From assembly GCA_036258055.1 (NCBI GenBank), contig DATAEK010000398.1, positions 1 to 6,827 of the forward strand: a stretch of DNA of 6,827 bases, in the 5' to 3' direction. Source of the stretch: DATAEK01 sp036258055. GTDB taxonomy: Bacteria > Acidobacteriota > Vicinamibacteria > Vicinamibacterales > 2-12-FULL-66-21. Below are positions 1 to 5,921 of this stretch, piece by piece. The position numbers were made by a program, and so were the translations under genes. The notes beneath the pieces are model-generated. The model was not told where the DNA came from and searched no databases. It was given only the letters and a program-made list of their open reading frames with translations. How positions within the stretch are numbered: position 1 is the stretch's first letter; each line of letters starts with the position of its first letter.

Positions 1-60
1 ATAGTTTGATGATAGTCGAAGCGTGGTCGCACAACCGCAAGGATTGGTAGCTGATCCTGG

Positions 61-160
61 TCGTCGATGACATCTCGGCCGACGAAAGGTCGCGGCGGAG
101 TGGGCCGAACCGACAGGACAGTCGAGCCGGGAAAAAGGACGCTGACGAGCCGGAATCGTC
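61..160. promoter_or_regulatory. Two GACGA/TCGTC dyads, possible enhancer sites
   Basis: TCGTCG (61-66) is paired with CGACGA (80-85), and GACGA (144-148) is paired with TCGTC (156-160). Both pairs use the same half-site in opposite arrangement. Their centres lie roughly 144 and 65 bases upstream of the predicted sigma-54 start site, in or near the range where enhancer-binding proteins usually act. The half-sites are short and the DNA is GC-rich, so chance occurrence is quite possible. Confidence 0.2.
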
Positions 161-190
161 GGTTTTAACGGCAAATTGGGTAATCCGCTG

Positions 191-205
191 TGGCAGGGCT
201 CTTGC
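191..205 (+). promoter_or_regulatory. Sigma-54 (-24/-12) promoter of the PEGA-domain gene
   Basis: The sequence TGGCAGGGCTCTTGC fits the sigma-54 consensus TGGCAC-G-N4-TTGC, with one mismatch (G for C at the sixth base). The invariant GG (192-193) and GC (204-205) have exactly the required spacing. Transcription would start near 216-217, about 11 bases before the ATG at 228, just ahead of the ribosome binding site AGAGG (218-222, five bases from the ATG). The match and spacing are seen directly; use by RpoN is inferred. If real, the downstream gene needs an AAA+ enhancer-binding activator, and no such gene is in the window. Confidence 0.65.
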
Positions 206-227
206 CTGATTAAGGATAGAGGCCGCT

Positions 228-950
228 ATGAAGCACAACTCATCATTCCTTACAGCAGCTCTTCTCGCGGTCCTGACGTTCAGTTCGGCCACGGCGTTTG
301 CCGATGACCATCGTCGTTCAGGCCCGCACGGTCCGCAGGCGCGGAGCGCCGCGGCGCCTCCTGCCCGGGGTCCAACGGGACACTACGCGGTTCCGCGCCA
401 GCATGTGGCGCCCGCTCCGACGCGCCCGGTGATCGTGTCTCCACAGGTCGTGCGCCCCTACGTCGCACGCCCCTACGCGGTACGTCCCTACGCGGTACGA
501 CCGTACGTCGTGCGTCCGTACGTGACGCCTCGATACTATCGGCCGTACGTTCTGTCGCCGTTTTACTCGGCGCCGTACTTGTTCCGTCCGCACTTCAGCC
601 TCGGCTTCGGGATCTCGCTGGGGTATCCGGTTCCGTTCTACGCCTACCCGTACGCGGTTCCCGTGTATGGCTACGCGGCGCCGCCTTCGCCCGTGATCGT
701 GGGACCGGGCTCGACCCGGTACGGCGGCATGAGCCTGGAGATTTCGCCTGACAACGCGGCCGTCTACGTCGATGGCGCGTATGTCGGCGTGGTGCGCGAC
801 TTCGACGGAACACGTCAACCGCTGACGCTCGTGAACGGACGCCATCACATCGTGATCGATGCGCCGGGCTTCGAGCAGTGGGCGTTCGATGTCGATATCG
901 TCTCGGGTCAGGTCCTTCCCTACCGCGGCGATCTGCAGCCGCTCCAGTAA
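228..950 (+). CDS. Secreted Pro/Arg/Tyr-rich protein with C-terminal PEGA domain
   Basis: This 240-aa protein begins with a clear signal peptide (hydrophobic core about residues 8-22, likely cut after AFA at 25), so it is exported. Residues 27-75 are rich in Pro, Arg and Ala. Residues 76-100 are five tandem pentads of the form RPY[VA]x, and RPY-like units continue loosely to about 121. Residues 110-160 are rich in aromatic residues, Pro and Gly. Residues 166-238 look like a PEGA domain: LEISPDNAAVYVDGAYVG followed by a beta-rich segment with VNGRHHIVIDAPGFE. PEGA domains are small beta folds found in surface or periplasmic proteins, and their ligand is usually unknown; no enzymatic residues are evident. 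The start is fixed by the signal peptide and by AGAGG five bases upstream. It stands alone, under a sigma-54-like promoter and ending at a hairpin. An envelope or surface role is inference. Confidence 0.88.
   Translation: MKHNSSFLTAALLAVLTFSSATAFADDHRRSGPHGPQARSAAAPPARGPTGHYAVPRQHVAPAPTRPVIVSPQVVRPYVARPYAVRPYAVRPYVVRPYVTPRYYRPYVLSPFYSAPYLFRPHFSLGFGISLGYPVPFYAYPYAVPVYGYAAPPSPVIVGPGSTRYGGMSLEISPDNAAVYVDGAYVGVVRDFDGTRQPLTLVNGRHHIVIDAPGFEQWAFDVDIVSGQVLPYRGDLQPLQ
453..527 (+). repeat. Tandem 15-bp repeat encoding RPYxx pentads
   Basis: Five consecutive 15-bp units encode RPYVA, RPYAV, RPYAV, RPYVV and RPYVT (residues 76-100). The two middle units are nearly identical in DNA (CCCTACGCGGTACG recurs), while the others differ mainly at third codon positions. 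This fits expansion by slippage or duplication followed by drift under protein-level selection. A looser copy, RPYVL, follows at residues 105-109. Confidence 0.85.
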
Positions 951-959
951 GCGCAGATT

Positions 960-987
960 GAGCGCGGCCCTGAAAAGGGCCGCGCTC
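960..987. terminator. Perfect 11-bp hairpin between convergent genes
   Basis: GAGCGCGGCCC (960-970) pairs without mismatch with GGGCCGCGCTC (977-987) across the six-base loop TGAAAA. It lies nine bases after the stop of the PEGA gene and about 70 bases beyond the stop of the leftward operon, so it could serve both strands. Neither side has a run of T after the stem, so classical intrinsic termination is not assured. It could instead act as an mRNA 3'-end stabiliser or a collision barrier. Confidence 0.6.
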
Positions 988-1055
988 TCATTGCGAAACG
1001 CTCGCCAATTTCCCTCAAACGCGCCGCAGCCCGGCCAATCGCGGTTCAGGTCACG

Positions 1056-1454
1056 CTACCCGAGAAGCTTCAGGGCTTTCGGCAGGTCATCGTCAGCCAC
1101 GGCCACAACGGCGGCGGTCTTCTGCGTGCGCGGCGAGGCGGTCGCGTAGGCGTAACGGATGCTGATGCGGGCCCGGGCCAGCTTTTCAACCGCCTTGGCC
1201 AGCGCGCCAGGGCGATTCTTCAACTCCAGGAACAGCACTTCCTCCGCCGCGAACAGGTAACCCGCTTTTTTCAGCTCGCGTTCCGCGAGCTCACGATTGG
1301 GCACGAGGAGACGGACGACTCCCTTGTCGCGGCCCGTTTCCGGCGCGGAGAGTGCCAGCACATTGACACCGCCGTGCGCGAGATCACGGCACAATCGCGC
1401 GAGCGTTCCGATCTCGTTGTCGAGCGGAAGATTGAGCTGAGTGGCGGTCGGCAT
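1056..1454 (-). CDS. Tandem ACT-domain protein
   Basis: This is a 132-aa protein with no signal peptide, made of two ACT-like units: residues about 4-67 (LNLPLDNEIGTLARLCRDLA, then a strand with VVRLLVPN) and about 71-132 (VLFLELKNRPGALAKAVEKL, then a strand near AAVVAVA). ACT domains bind small ligands, often amino acids, and regulate enzymes; stand-alone tandem forms also exist and usually have unknown targets. The NxxGxLA/NRPGALA turns at the start of each first helix are the ligand-site signature of the family. The ATG at 1454 is chosen because family similarity begins at once and AGGA lies nine bases upstream. A GTG at 1490 would add 12 residues and overlap the upstream stop codon by four bases, but lacks a ribosome binding site. 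It is the last gene of the leftward operon, 32 bases after the propeller gene. Confidence 0.85.
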   Translation of the reverse strand: MPTATQLNLPLDNEIGTLARLCRDLAHGGVNVLALSAPETGRDKGVVRLLVPNRELAERELKKAGYLFAAEEVLFLELKNRPGALAKAVEKLARARISIRYAYATASPRTQKTAAVVAVADDDLPKALKLLG

Positions 1455-1486
1455 GGTGGATGATCCTGCAGTAGTTGGTGAGGTGC

Positions 1487-2224
1487 TCACCGGCCCGTCT
1501 TCACGAAGACGACGCTGCGGCGATCGGGCGAGAGCGAGGGCTGCACGCAATTCACTCCGTCACACGCGCTGACGTTCTGGGGCGCGTCGCTGCCCCGCTT
1601 CACGAACACGTCGGTCCACTCGATCGTTCGGGAGAGGCCACGCTTGGTCTCGGTGCGGGTGTAGACGCTGGTGTCGCCGTAGCTGCGATCCTGGCCGCGA
1701 ATCTGCGCGACGAGCGTGCGTTCGTCCTCGGATTGCCCGTCGTGCGGAAGCGGTGTCAGCGTGCCGTTCTTCAACGCGAGCGTGGCGAGCGGAGCGCCCG
1801 CCACGGGTGACTCGAGCAGCACGACAATTTCATCCCTGGTTGCGGGATCGAACCCCACCAGCTTGCGGACGCCCGTCGCTTTCTGCAGTGGTGCCGTTTG
1901 ACTCTGCTGGGTGTCGAGACGCACGACGGCGTCGCCCTTCAGCGCGTAGACCATTCCATCAGGTCCGATGATTGGCGATCGATAGCCACCGCCGGTCGTG
2001 AGGGCCCTCGGCGCGCGGGCATCGAGCGCCACGATCCAGATGTCACCCGGGGCAACCTCGTCGCCGGGCCCGCGCATTTGCGTGGGCGCCACGGTCAGGC
2101 CGGCGATACGCAGGAGTTTCGTGATGATGGACTCCTTCGGCGGCGGCGGAGGCTGTTGCTGCGCGGCCGTCACGGCTGCCAGCGAAGCGATCATCACGAT
2201 GGTCACGGCCCGCCGCTGATTCAT
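1487..2224 (-). CDS. Secreted PD40/WD40-like beta-propeller fragment protein
   Basis: This 245-aa protein starts with a signal peptide (MNQRRAVTIVMIASLAAVTA, cut near AAQ at 20-22) followed by QQQPPPPPK. The mature part is beta-rich with TolB/PD40-like features: DIWIVALDARAPRALTTGG then SPIIGPDGMVYALKGDAVVR (residues 61-102), a middle section with GFDPATRDEIVVLLE (124-138), and a final QPSLSPDRRSVVFVK (228-242). PD40 repeats form propellers that bind proteins or carbohydrates. Only about three or four blades fit, fewer than a closed six- or seven-blade propeller, so it may oligomerise or be an incomplete fold. C221 and C226 could form a disulfide, consistent with export. The ATG is set by GAGGTG five bases upstream (2230-2235) and by the signal peptide. 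It lies 34 bases after the membrane protein gene, in the same operon. The exact function is not recognised. Confidence 0.8.
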   Translation of the reverse strand: MNQRRAVTIVMIASLAAVTAAQQQPPPPPKESIITKLLRIAGLTVAPTQMRGPGDEVAPGDIWIVALDARAPRALTTGGGYRSPIIGPDGMVYALKGDAVVRLDTQQSQTAPLQKATGVRKLVGFDPATRDEIVVLLESPVAGAPLATLALKNGTLTPLPHDGQSEDERTLVAQIRGQDRSYGDTSVYTRTETKRGLSRTIEWTDVFVKRGSDAPQNVSACDGVNCVQPSLSPDRRSVVFVKTGR

Positions 2225-2229
2225 GCGCT

Positions 2230-2235
2230 CACCTC
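2230..2235 (-). promoter_or_regulatory. Ribosome binding site GAGGTG of the propeller gene
   Basis: GAGGTG on the minus strand is five bases before the ATG at 2224. It decides the start: the same frame stays open to 2326, but the extra 34 residues would overlap the membrane protein gene and mask the signal peptide. Confidence 0.75.
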
Positions 2236-2258
2236 GATCGCCCTCACAAAGGCCGCCC

Positions 2259-3125
2259 TCATCGGTTCCCGAACAGCTTCGGCAGAATCCGATCGAAGCC
2301 GACAATCTCTGTCTGCTTGATCTCACCGCGAAGGGTCAGCAGCGACCTGACCTGATTGCGATCCCGCACCAGATAGGTCGCCGCGTCCTTGCCCTCCCAC
2401 ACGAGCCAGGCCTCACTGCCGTCGGTCATCGGCTTCTCACCGACCGCGGCCACACGCGGCAGCGCCTTGTCGACGATCAGCACGCCGTAGTTGACCGGGA
2501 GCAGCAGCACCTCCACCGCCGCGAGGAACGCGAGCAGCGCCCAGGCGGACTTCGAGGGTCCGTTCGAACCGGCCCGTCGCGCGATGATCAGAATCCCAAT
2601 CGAGACGGCGCACGCCGCGACGAGCGCACTGAAATAGATCGGCATCAACGTGTCGTCGACGAGCAGTTTCACGAGCCACGCCGGATCTCTCGGCAGCTCG
2701 TGCGCGAGCAGCAGATCGCTGAACGCGAAGCACTGCCGCATCACGAGCTGGATCACGAGGACGGCGACGACGATGCCCGCGATGGTCAGCCAGCGCGGGT
2801 GCAGCAGCGCCTCCCGGACGCGGGCGTGCACCTGCTCCGGCAGCATCCGTTCGGCGAGCCAGCCCAGACCGACAATCGGCAGCGCCACCAACAGAATGTT
2901 CGGCACCGCCGACACCAGGTACACGAGGAATCGAGCTCCGGTGAACAAGTACCGCTCGTCGAGCACGGCGAGATCGGTGCCGATCCCAATGGCGGTCAGG
3001 TGAAACCGGAGCGCAAGATACCCCGCCACGTAGAGCAGAAAGCTGCCGACGACGGTGTATTTGGTCCAGTCGCCGACGAGCGCGCTGATCCGCTCACCCA
3101 GATCGTGCAGGAGATCGTCGGCCAT
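2259..3125 (-). CDS. Five-helix inner-membrane protein of unknown family
   Basis: This 288-aa protein has five predicted membrane helices, about residues 23-40, 66-90, 112-130, 160-182 and 194-217, with no signal peptide. Positively charged loops at 91-111 (AERMLPEQVHARVREALLHPR) and 183-193 (ARRAGSNGPSK) are predicted cytoplasmic. That puts the N-terminus inside and the C-terminal tail of about 70 residues (218-288) in the periplasm. The tail is soluble and looks mixed alpha/beta, with AWLVWEGKDAATYLVRDRN and RGEIKQTEIVGFDRI. I do not recognise the family. The start codon directly abuts the stop codon of the TPR-CHAT gene (TAG then ATG), so the two are very probably translationally coupled, which suggests a shared complex or pathway. 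Membrane anchor or partner for the protease is inference. Confidence 0.82.
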   Translation of the reverse strand: MADDLLHDLGERISALVGDWTKYTVVGSFLLYVAGYLALRFHLTAIGIGTDLAVLDERYLFTGARFLVYLVSAVPNILLVALPIVGLGWLAERMLPEQVHARVREALLHPRWLTIAGIVVAVLVIQLVMRQCFAFSDLLLAHELPRDPAWLVKLLVDDTLMPIYFSALVAACAVSIGILIIARRAGSNGPSKSAWALLAFLAAVEVLLLPVNYGVLIVDKALPRVAAVGEKPMTDGSEAWLVWEGKDAATYLVRDRNQVRSLLTLRGEIKQTEIVGFDRILPKLFGNR

Positions 3126-5657
3126 CTACCTCCCAACCACGCCGAACGCCGCCCAGAAGTAGGGATGGCTGTAGGCCGGATTGCTTTTGACTTTGACCAG
3201 CGCCAGGCGCGCGGCCTCCGGCACCGGACGCGTGGCGGCGGCCTCGTAGAACGTCTGCATCCAGAGCGCTGTGGCCTCCGAGTTCACTTCCCAGTGCGAG
3301 AGGACCAGCGTGCCGGCGCCGGCGTAGAGAAGCCCCCGCAGCATGCCGAGAATCTCGTTGCCATGCGTCGCCTCCGCGCGTCCGGTCTCGCAGGCCGACA
3401 GCACGACGATCCGGCTCTTATCCAGCGGCAGGCCGAACATCTCCGCGGCCGTCAGCCGGCCGTCGTCGGTCGCACCCTGCCCGAGCAGGAGATACGACAG
3501 CATCGGTTCGGCGGGGTCGTACTTGCCATGCACGGACAAGTGAATGACGTCGTAGTCGCGAACCCACGTCTTCACATCGCTCTCGCTCGCACGCGGCTCG
3601 ATGACTACGCGGCTCCTCGACGGGAACTGCTGCGCGATCGCCGTCACCTCGCGGCGCGCCGCAGGGATCTCCGGATCTGCGACAGCGAGCAGACGTCCCC
3701 CGCTCAGGGTTGTAGACCGTTTCAGCGTCAGCAGGATCGATGCGCTCGGCGCTGTCGTGATCTGGAAGCGCTCACCGAGGTAACGGCCATCCGCCGGGTC
3801 CTGGAGTACCTCGAACGGCACGTACTGCAAATCCTCGTGAGGAATGATCACGAGGTGATTGGTGCCAATCCCGGACGCGATCGGCTGAAACAGATACAGG
3901 AACAGTTCCCTGGCGGTCGTCTGATCGAATGTCGCGTTCCGATCGGCGAGGCTGCTCTGGAGCAACCCCACCTTCTTGATGAGTTCCTCTCGGGGGAGAA
4001 AGACGTTGCGGACCACCACGGAGTCCGGCGTCAGGTGCCACACGTAAACTCCGGGTTTGGCGACCAGGTACTGCAGCACTTCGTACTGTTCCTCACGCAT
4101 CGAGCGCTGCAGCGCGGCCAGGGTTGCAGGCTTTGCGCTGACCAGGCTCTCGAGGCGCGGCGCCTCTGACGCCATCCGCGCGTGGATCTTCGCGTCCTGA
4201 TCCTCGAGCGCCCGGATCTCGGCCTGAATGGATGTCACGTCGGCGCTGGCCTTCGCCGTGTCGCCAGGCGTGATGACTTCGAACAAGCGGCTCTGTGCGT
4301 CCGCGATCTTCGTGCGAAGCGTGGCGGATTCGGCGAACAGGCGCTGCTCATCCGGTTGCCCGAGGGTGAGGGCCCGGCTAGCCAGCAGATCGGCCAGCGA
4401 TCGCGAGCGCGATCGCTCGAACACCTCGAATGCATCGGCATACCGCCGGTGATCGAGAAGCTGTTGCACGGCGGCGTAGTAGAACTCCATGCGATCGGCG
4501 CCGAACGTCCCACGGCTCCGTTCACTGCGCAGCAGGCGCCGATCCGCATCCAGGAGATCGACGGCCTTCAGAAAGTGCGCGAGCGCGGCGTCGTTGTTGC
4601 CTCGCATCTCGTTCACCGCGCCTTCCACATATTCCGACCGCGCGTCTTCAACCGGCCCAAAGGCGGACTGACTGGAGGACCGCTTGGCCAACTCGAACGC
4701 CTGAACGACGCCAGGATCGATGCCGGGTTCGGCCACGAACGTGTTCGTCACGAGGACGTCGCCGGGGCGTTTGGGGTGAAAGATGTCGGCCTTCTCGAGG
4801 GCCTGAGTGCTCTGCTGCTGGCCGAGCACGATCGTCCGATGATTCTCGACGTTGCGGATGAACTGTTCGGTCTGGCCGGCAATGAACGTGTAGCCGAGAC
4901 GGCGTGCGATCGCGAGCGCCTGCTGAAGATCCGCGCGCGCGCGATCGAACGCCTCGAGGCATTGCGGGTTGTAGCGGTCATAGCCGCACTTCTCACCGGT
5001 TTTCGTGTAGACGTCCGACCGATTCGAAAACGCAAACCACGACGCCATCGGGTTCTTCGCCTCGGCCGCCACCGCCACCTCGCGCGTCAGCGTGTCGACC
5101 GCGGCGGCCAGGTCCAGCTGCGCAACCTGTGCCGCTCCGAGCACGTCGAGCGCCTGCGCGAGAACATCCTTGTCGGCCGTCGTTTCCGCGAGGCGCACGG
5201 CCTGCGTTGCGTCGGCGATCGCCTGACCGAGATTGTGCTGAGACGACTGGGCCAGTCCGCGCCAACTGAGCGCGTCGCTTTGACGGACGACGTCCTTTCC
5301 CCGTCGCGCGGCTTCCTCGGCGAGCGTGTAGAACTGTGCCGCGGCCTGCCACTGGCCCTGCATCCGGTAGACGTGGCCTTGCTTGATCAGACCCAGTGCC
5401 AGCGGCGACCAATCGTTGCGGGCGGCCAGCACCCGATTGCTGGCCGTGAACTCCGCGTCGGCCTGTGCGAGGTCCGGCAGCCGCGACCGCATGTCGCCGG
5501 TCTTACGAAAAGTCTCCACGAACGCCTCGAGGCGCTGGATGGCGCGATTCTGCAGCTCGATCGGATCGCTTTGCGCCAGCAGGGTCTGGGGCACGACGAC
5601 GAGGCCCACGCCTGCGGCGAGGATTCTGACGATGACGTCGCGACCGTGGCGGGTCAT
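3126..5657 (-). CDS. Exported TPR-CHAT caspase-like protease
   Basis: This 843-aa protein has a signal peptide (core about residues 8-27, cut near LLAQS at 27-30), a helical TPR-type region (about 33-430, for example residues 83-120, 124-160, 164-200, 346-373 and 395-425), a probable coiled coil (about 436-500) and a C-terminal CHAT domain (about 525-843). CHAT is a clan CD cysteine peptidase fold related to caspases and separase. Both catalytic motifs are present: HLSVHG with His710 and VVLSACETG with Cys756, 46 residues apart. The usual MLRGLLYAGAGTLVLSHW block (772-789) and terminal HPYFWAAF (831-838) also fit. The only other cysteines, C224 and C233, sit in one loop and could form a disulfide. 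The ATG is fixed by AGGAGG five bases upstream and by the signal peptide. It is the first gene of the leftward operon. Substrate and trigger are unknown; location in the periplasm or on the surface is inferred. Confidence 0.92.
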   Translation of the reverse strand: MTRHGRDVIVRILAAGVGLVVVPQTLLAQSDPIELQNRAIQRLEAFVETFRKTGDMRSRLPDLAQADAEFTASNRVLAARNDWSPLALGLIKQGHVYRMQGQWQAAAQFYTLAEEAARRGKDVVRQSDALSWRGLAQSSQHNLGQAIADATQAVRLAETTADKDVLAQALDVLGAAQVAQLDLAAAVDTLTREVAVAAEAKNPMASWFAFSNRSDVYTKTGEKCGYDRYNPQCLEAFDRARADLQQALAIARRLGYTFIAGQTEQFIRNVENHRTIVLGQQQSTQALEKADIFHPKRPGDVLVTNTFVAEPGIDPGVVQAFELAKRSSSQSAFGPVEDARSEYVEGAVNEMRGNNDAALAHFLKAVDLLDADRRLLRSERSRGTFGADRMEFYYAAVQQLLDHRRYADAFEVFERSRSRSLADLLASRALTLGQPDEQRLFAESATLRTKIADAQSRLFEVITPGDTAKASADVTSIQAEIRALEDQDAKIHARMASEAPRLESLVSAKPATLAALQRSMREEQYEVLQYLVAKPGVYVWHLTPDSVVVRNVFLPREELIKKVGLLQSSLADRNATFDQTTARELFLYLFQPIASGIGTNHLVIIPHEDLQYVPFEVLQDPADGRYLGERFQITTAPSASILLTLKRSTTLSGGRLLAVADPEIPAARREVTAIAQQFPSRSRVVIEPRASESDVKTWVRDYDVIHLSVHGKYDPAEPMLSYLLLGQGATDDGRLTAAEMFGLPLDKSRIVVLSACETGRAEATHGNEILGMLRGLLYAGAGTLVLSHWEVNSEATALWMQTFYEAAATRPVPEAARLALVKVKSNPAYSHPYFWAAFGVVGR
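3129..3134 (-). promoter_or_regulatory. Coupling site: GGGAGG inside the end of the CHAT gene
   Basis: GGGAGG lies in the last sense codons of the protease gene, only three bases (the TAG stop) before the ATG of the membrane protein gene. The spacing is shorter than usual for fresh initiation, so ribosomes finishing the protease probably restart here. Confidence 0.55.
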
Positions 5658-5662
5658 CTGTG

Positions 5663-5668
5663 CCTCCT
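5663..5668 (-). promoter_or_regulatory. Ribosome binding site AGGAGG of the TPR-CHAT gene
   Basis: This is a perfect AGGAGG five bases before the ATG at 5657. The frame stays open upstream to 6197, but that extension would run over the divergent promoter region and into the peroxidase gene. This site plus the signal peptide settles the start. Confidence 0.85.
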
Positions 5669-5708
5669 GGAAAAACGGGGCCCAGGACCAACAAGTCGGG
5701 CTCGCAAG

Positions 5709-5718
5709 ACGAGCTCGT
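5709..5718. repeat. Perfect 10-bp palindrome in the CHAT leader
   Basis: ACGAGCTCGT reads the same on both strands. It lies in the predicted 5' leader of the protease operon, about 40 bases before the ribosome binding site. It could be an operator half of a larger site or chance in GC-rich DNA. Confidence 0.25.
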
Positions 5719-5733
5719 GCGCTCGATCCAGGA

Positions 5734-5762
5734 ATACTGTTCACTTGCGTTTGCGAAGGCAA
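5734..5762 (-). promoter_or_regulatory. Weak candidate promoter for the CHAT operon
   Basis: On the minus strand, TTGCCT (5762-5757, four of six matches to TTGACA) is followed after 17 bases by CAGTAT (5739-5734, three of six matches to TATAAT, keeping the conserved A2 and T6). Transcription would start near 5727, giving a leader of about 70 bases. The match is weak and other sites in the intergenic region are possible. Confidence 0.25.
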
Positions 5763-5763
5763 G
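5744..5763. promoter_or_regulatory. Imperfect 20-bp dyad, possible operator
   Basis: CTTGCGTTTGCGAAGGCAAG is symmetric at 16 of 20 positions: outer arms CTTGC/GCAAG, inner TT/AA and a central GC. It overlaps the -35 and spacer of the weak leftward promoter and sits in the middle of the divergent intergenic region, where a regulator could control both directions. The symmetry is seen; protein binding is inferred. Confidence 0.35.
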
Positions 5764-5909
5764 CAGTGTTTTGCGCGTGCATTTTCGTGTATCAGGTACA
5801 GCGGCCGGGCTTGGCCGATGCTCCAGGGTTCCTGCGTTTCCGATCCGATTCTGAACGGGAACAGGACGCCGCAACCCGAATGGGTGGCGCTGAGCCGCCC
5901 GTCAGCCAC

Positions 5910-5915
5910 TAAAAT
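5910..5915 (+). promoter_or_regulatory. -10 box TAAAAT for a leaderless peroxidase mRNA
   Basis: TAAAAT matches TATAAT at five of six bases and stands out as an AT island. Six bases separate it from the ATG at 5922, which places the expected transcription start on the A of the start codon. No Shine-Dalgarno sequence precedes the ATG, and no good -35 lies 16-18 bases upstream of the box. Leaderless initiation is the simplest reading. Confidence 0.45.
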
Positions 5916-5921
5916 TTCCTG

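Noticed and set aside
51..71. Frame encoding LILVVDD, reminiscent of a response-regulator N-terminus
   Set aside because: An in-frame TAG (48-50) precedes it, no start codon fits, and the following residues do not look like a receiver domain. A decayed fragment is possible but not supportable.
1..115. Short leftward open frame from an ATG near 115 running off the left edge
   Set aside because: There are fewer than 40 residues in the window, no clear ribosome site and no recognisable motif.
2225..2326. N-terminal extension of the propeller frame to 2326
   Set aside because: It would overlap the membrane protein gene and bury the signal peptide; ATG 2224 has a good ribosome site.
3126..5657. 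CHAT protease as part of a Craspase or gasdermin defence system
   Set aside because: There is no Cas gene, CRISPR array or gasdermin-like protein nearby, and the signal peptide argues against a cytoplasmic immune role.
5820..5880. GGAAC motifs in the divergent region as ECF sigma -35 boxes
   Set aside because: No matching -10 element (such as CGTC or GTCT) occurs at the usual 16-17 base spacing on either strand.
2223..5912. Two very long rightward open frames (2223-4169 and 4182-5912) in one register opposite the CHAT operon
   Set aside because: They are codon-aligned antisense shadows. Stops in that register need TTA, CTA or TCA in the sense genes, codons that are rare in GC-rich genomes; the only break (4167-4169) is a TCA serine at residue 497 of the protease. 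The translations are Arg/His/Gln-rich with no domain signal.
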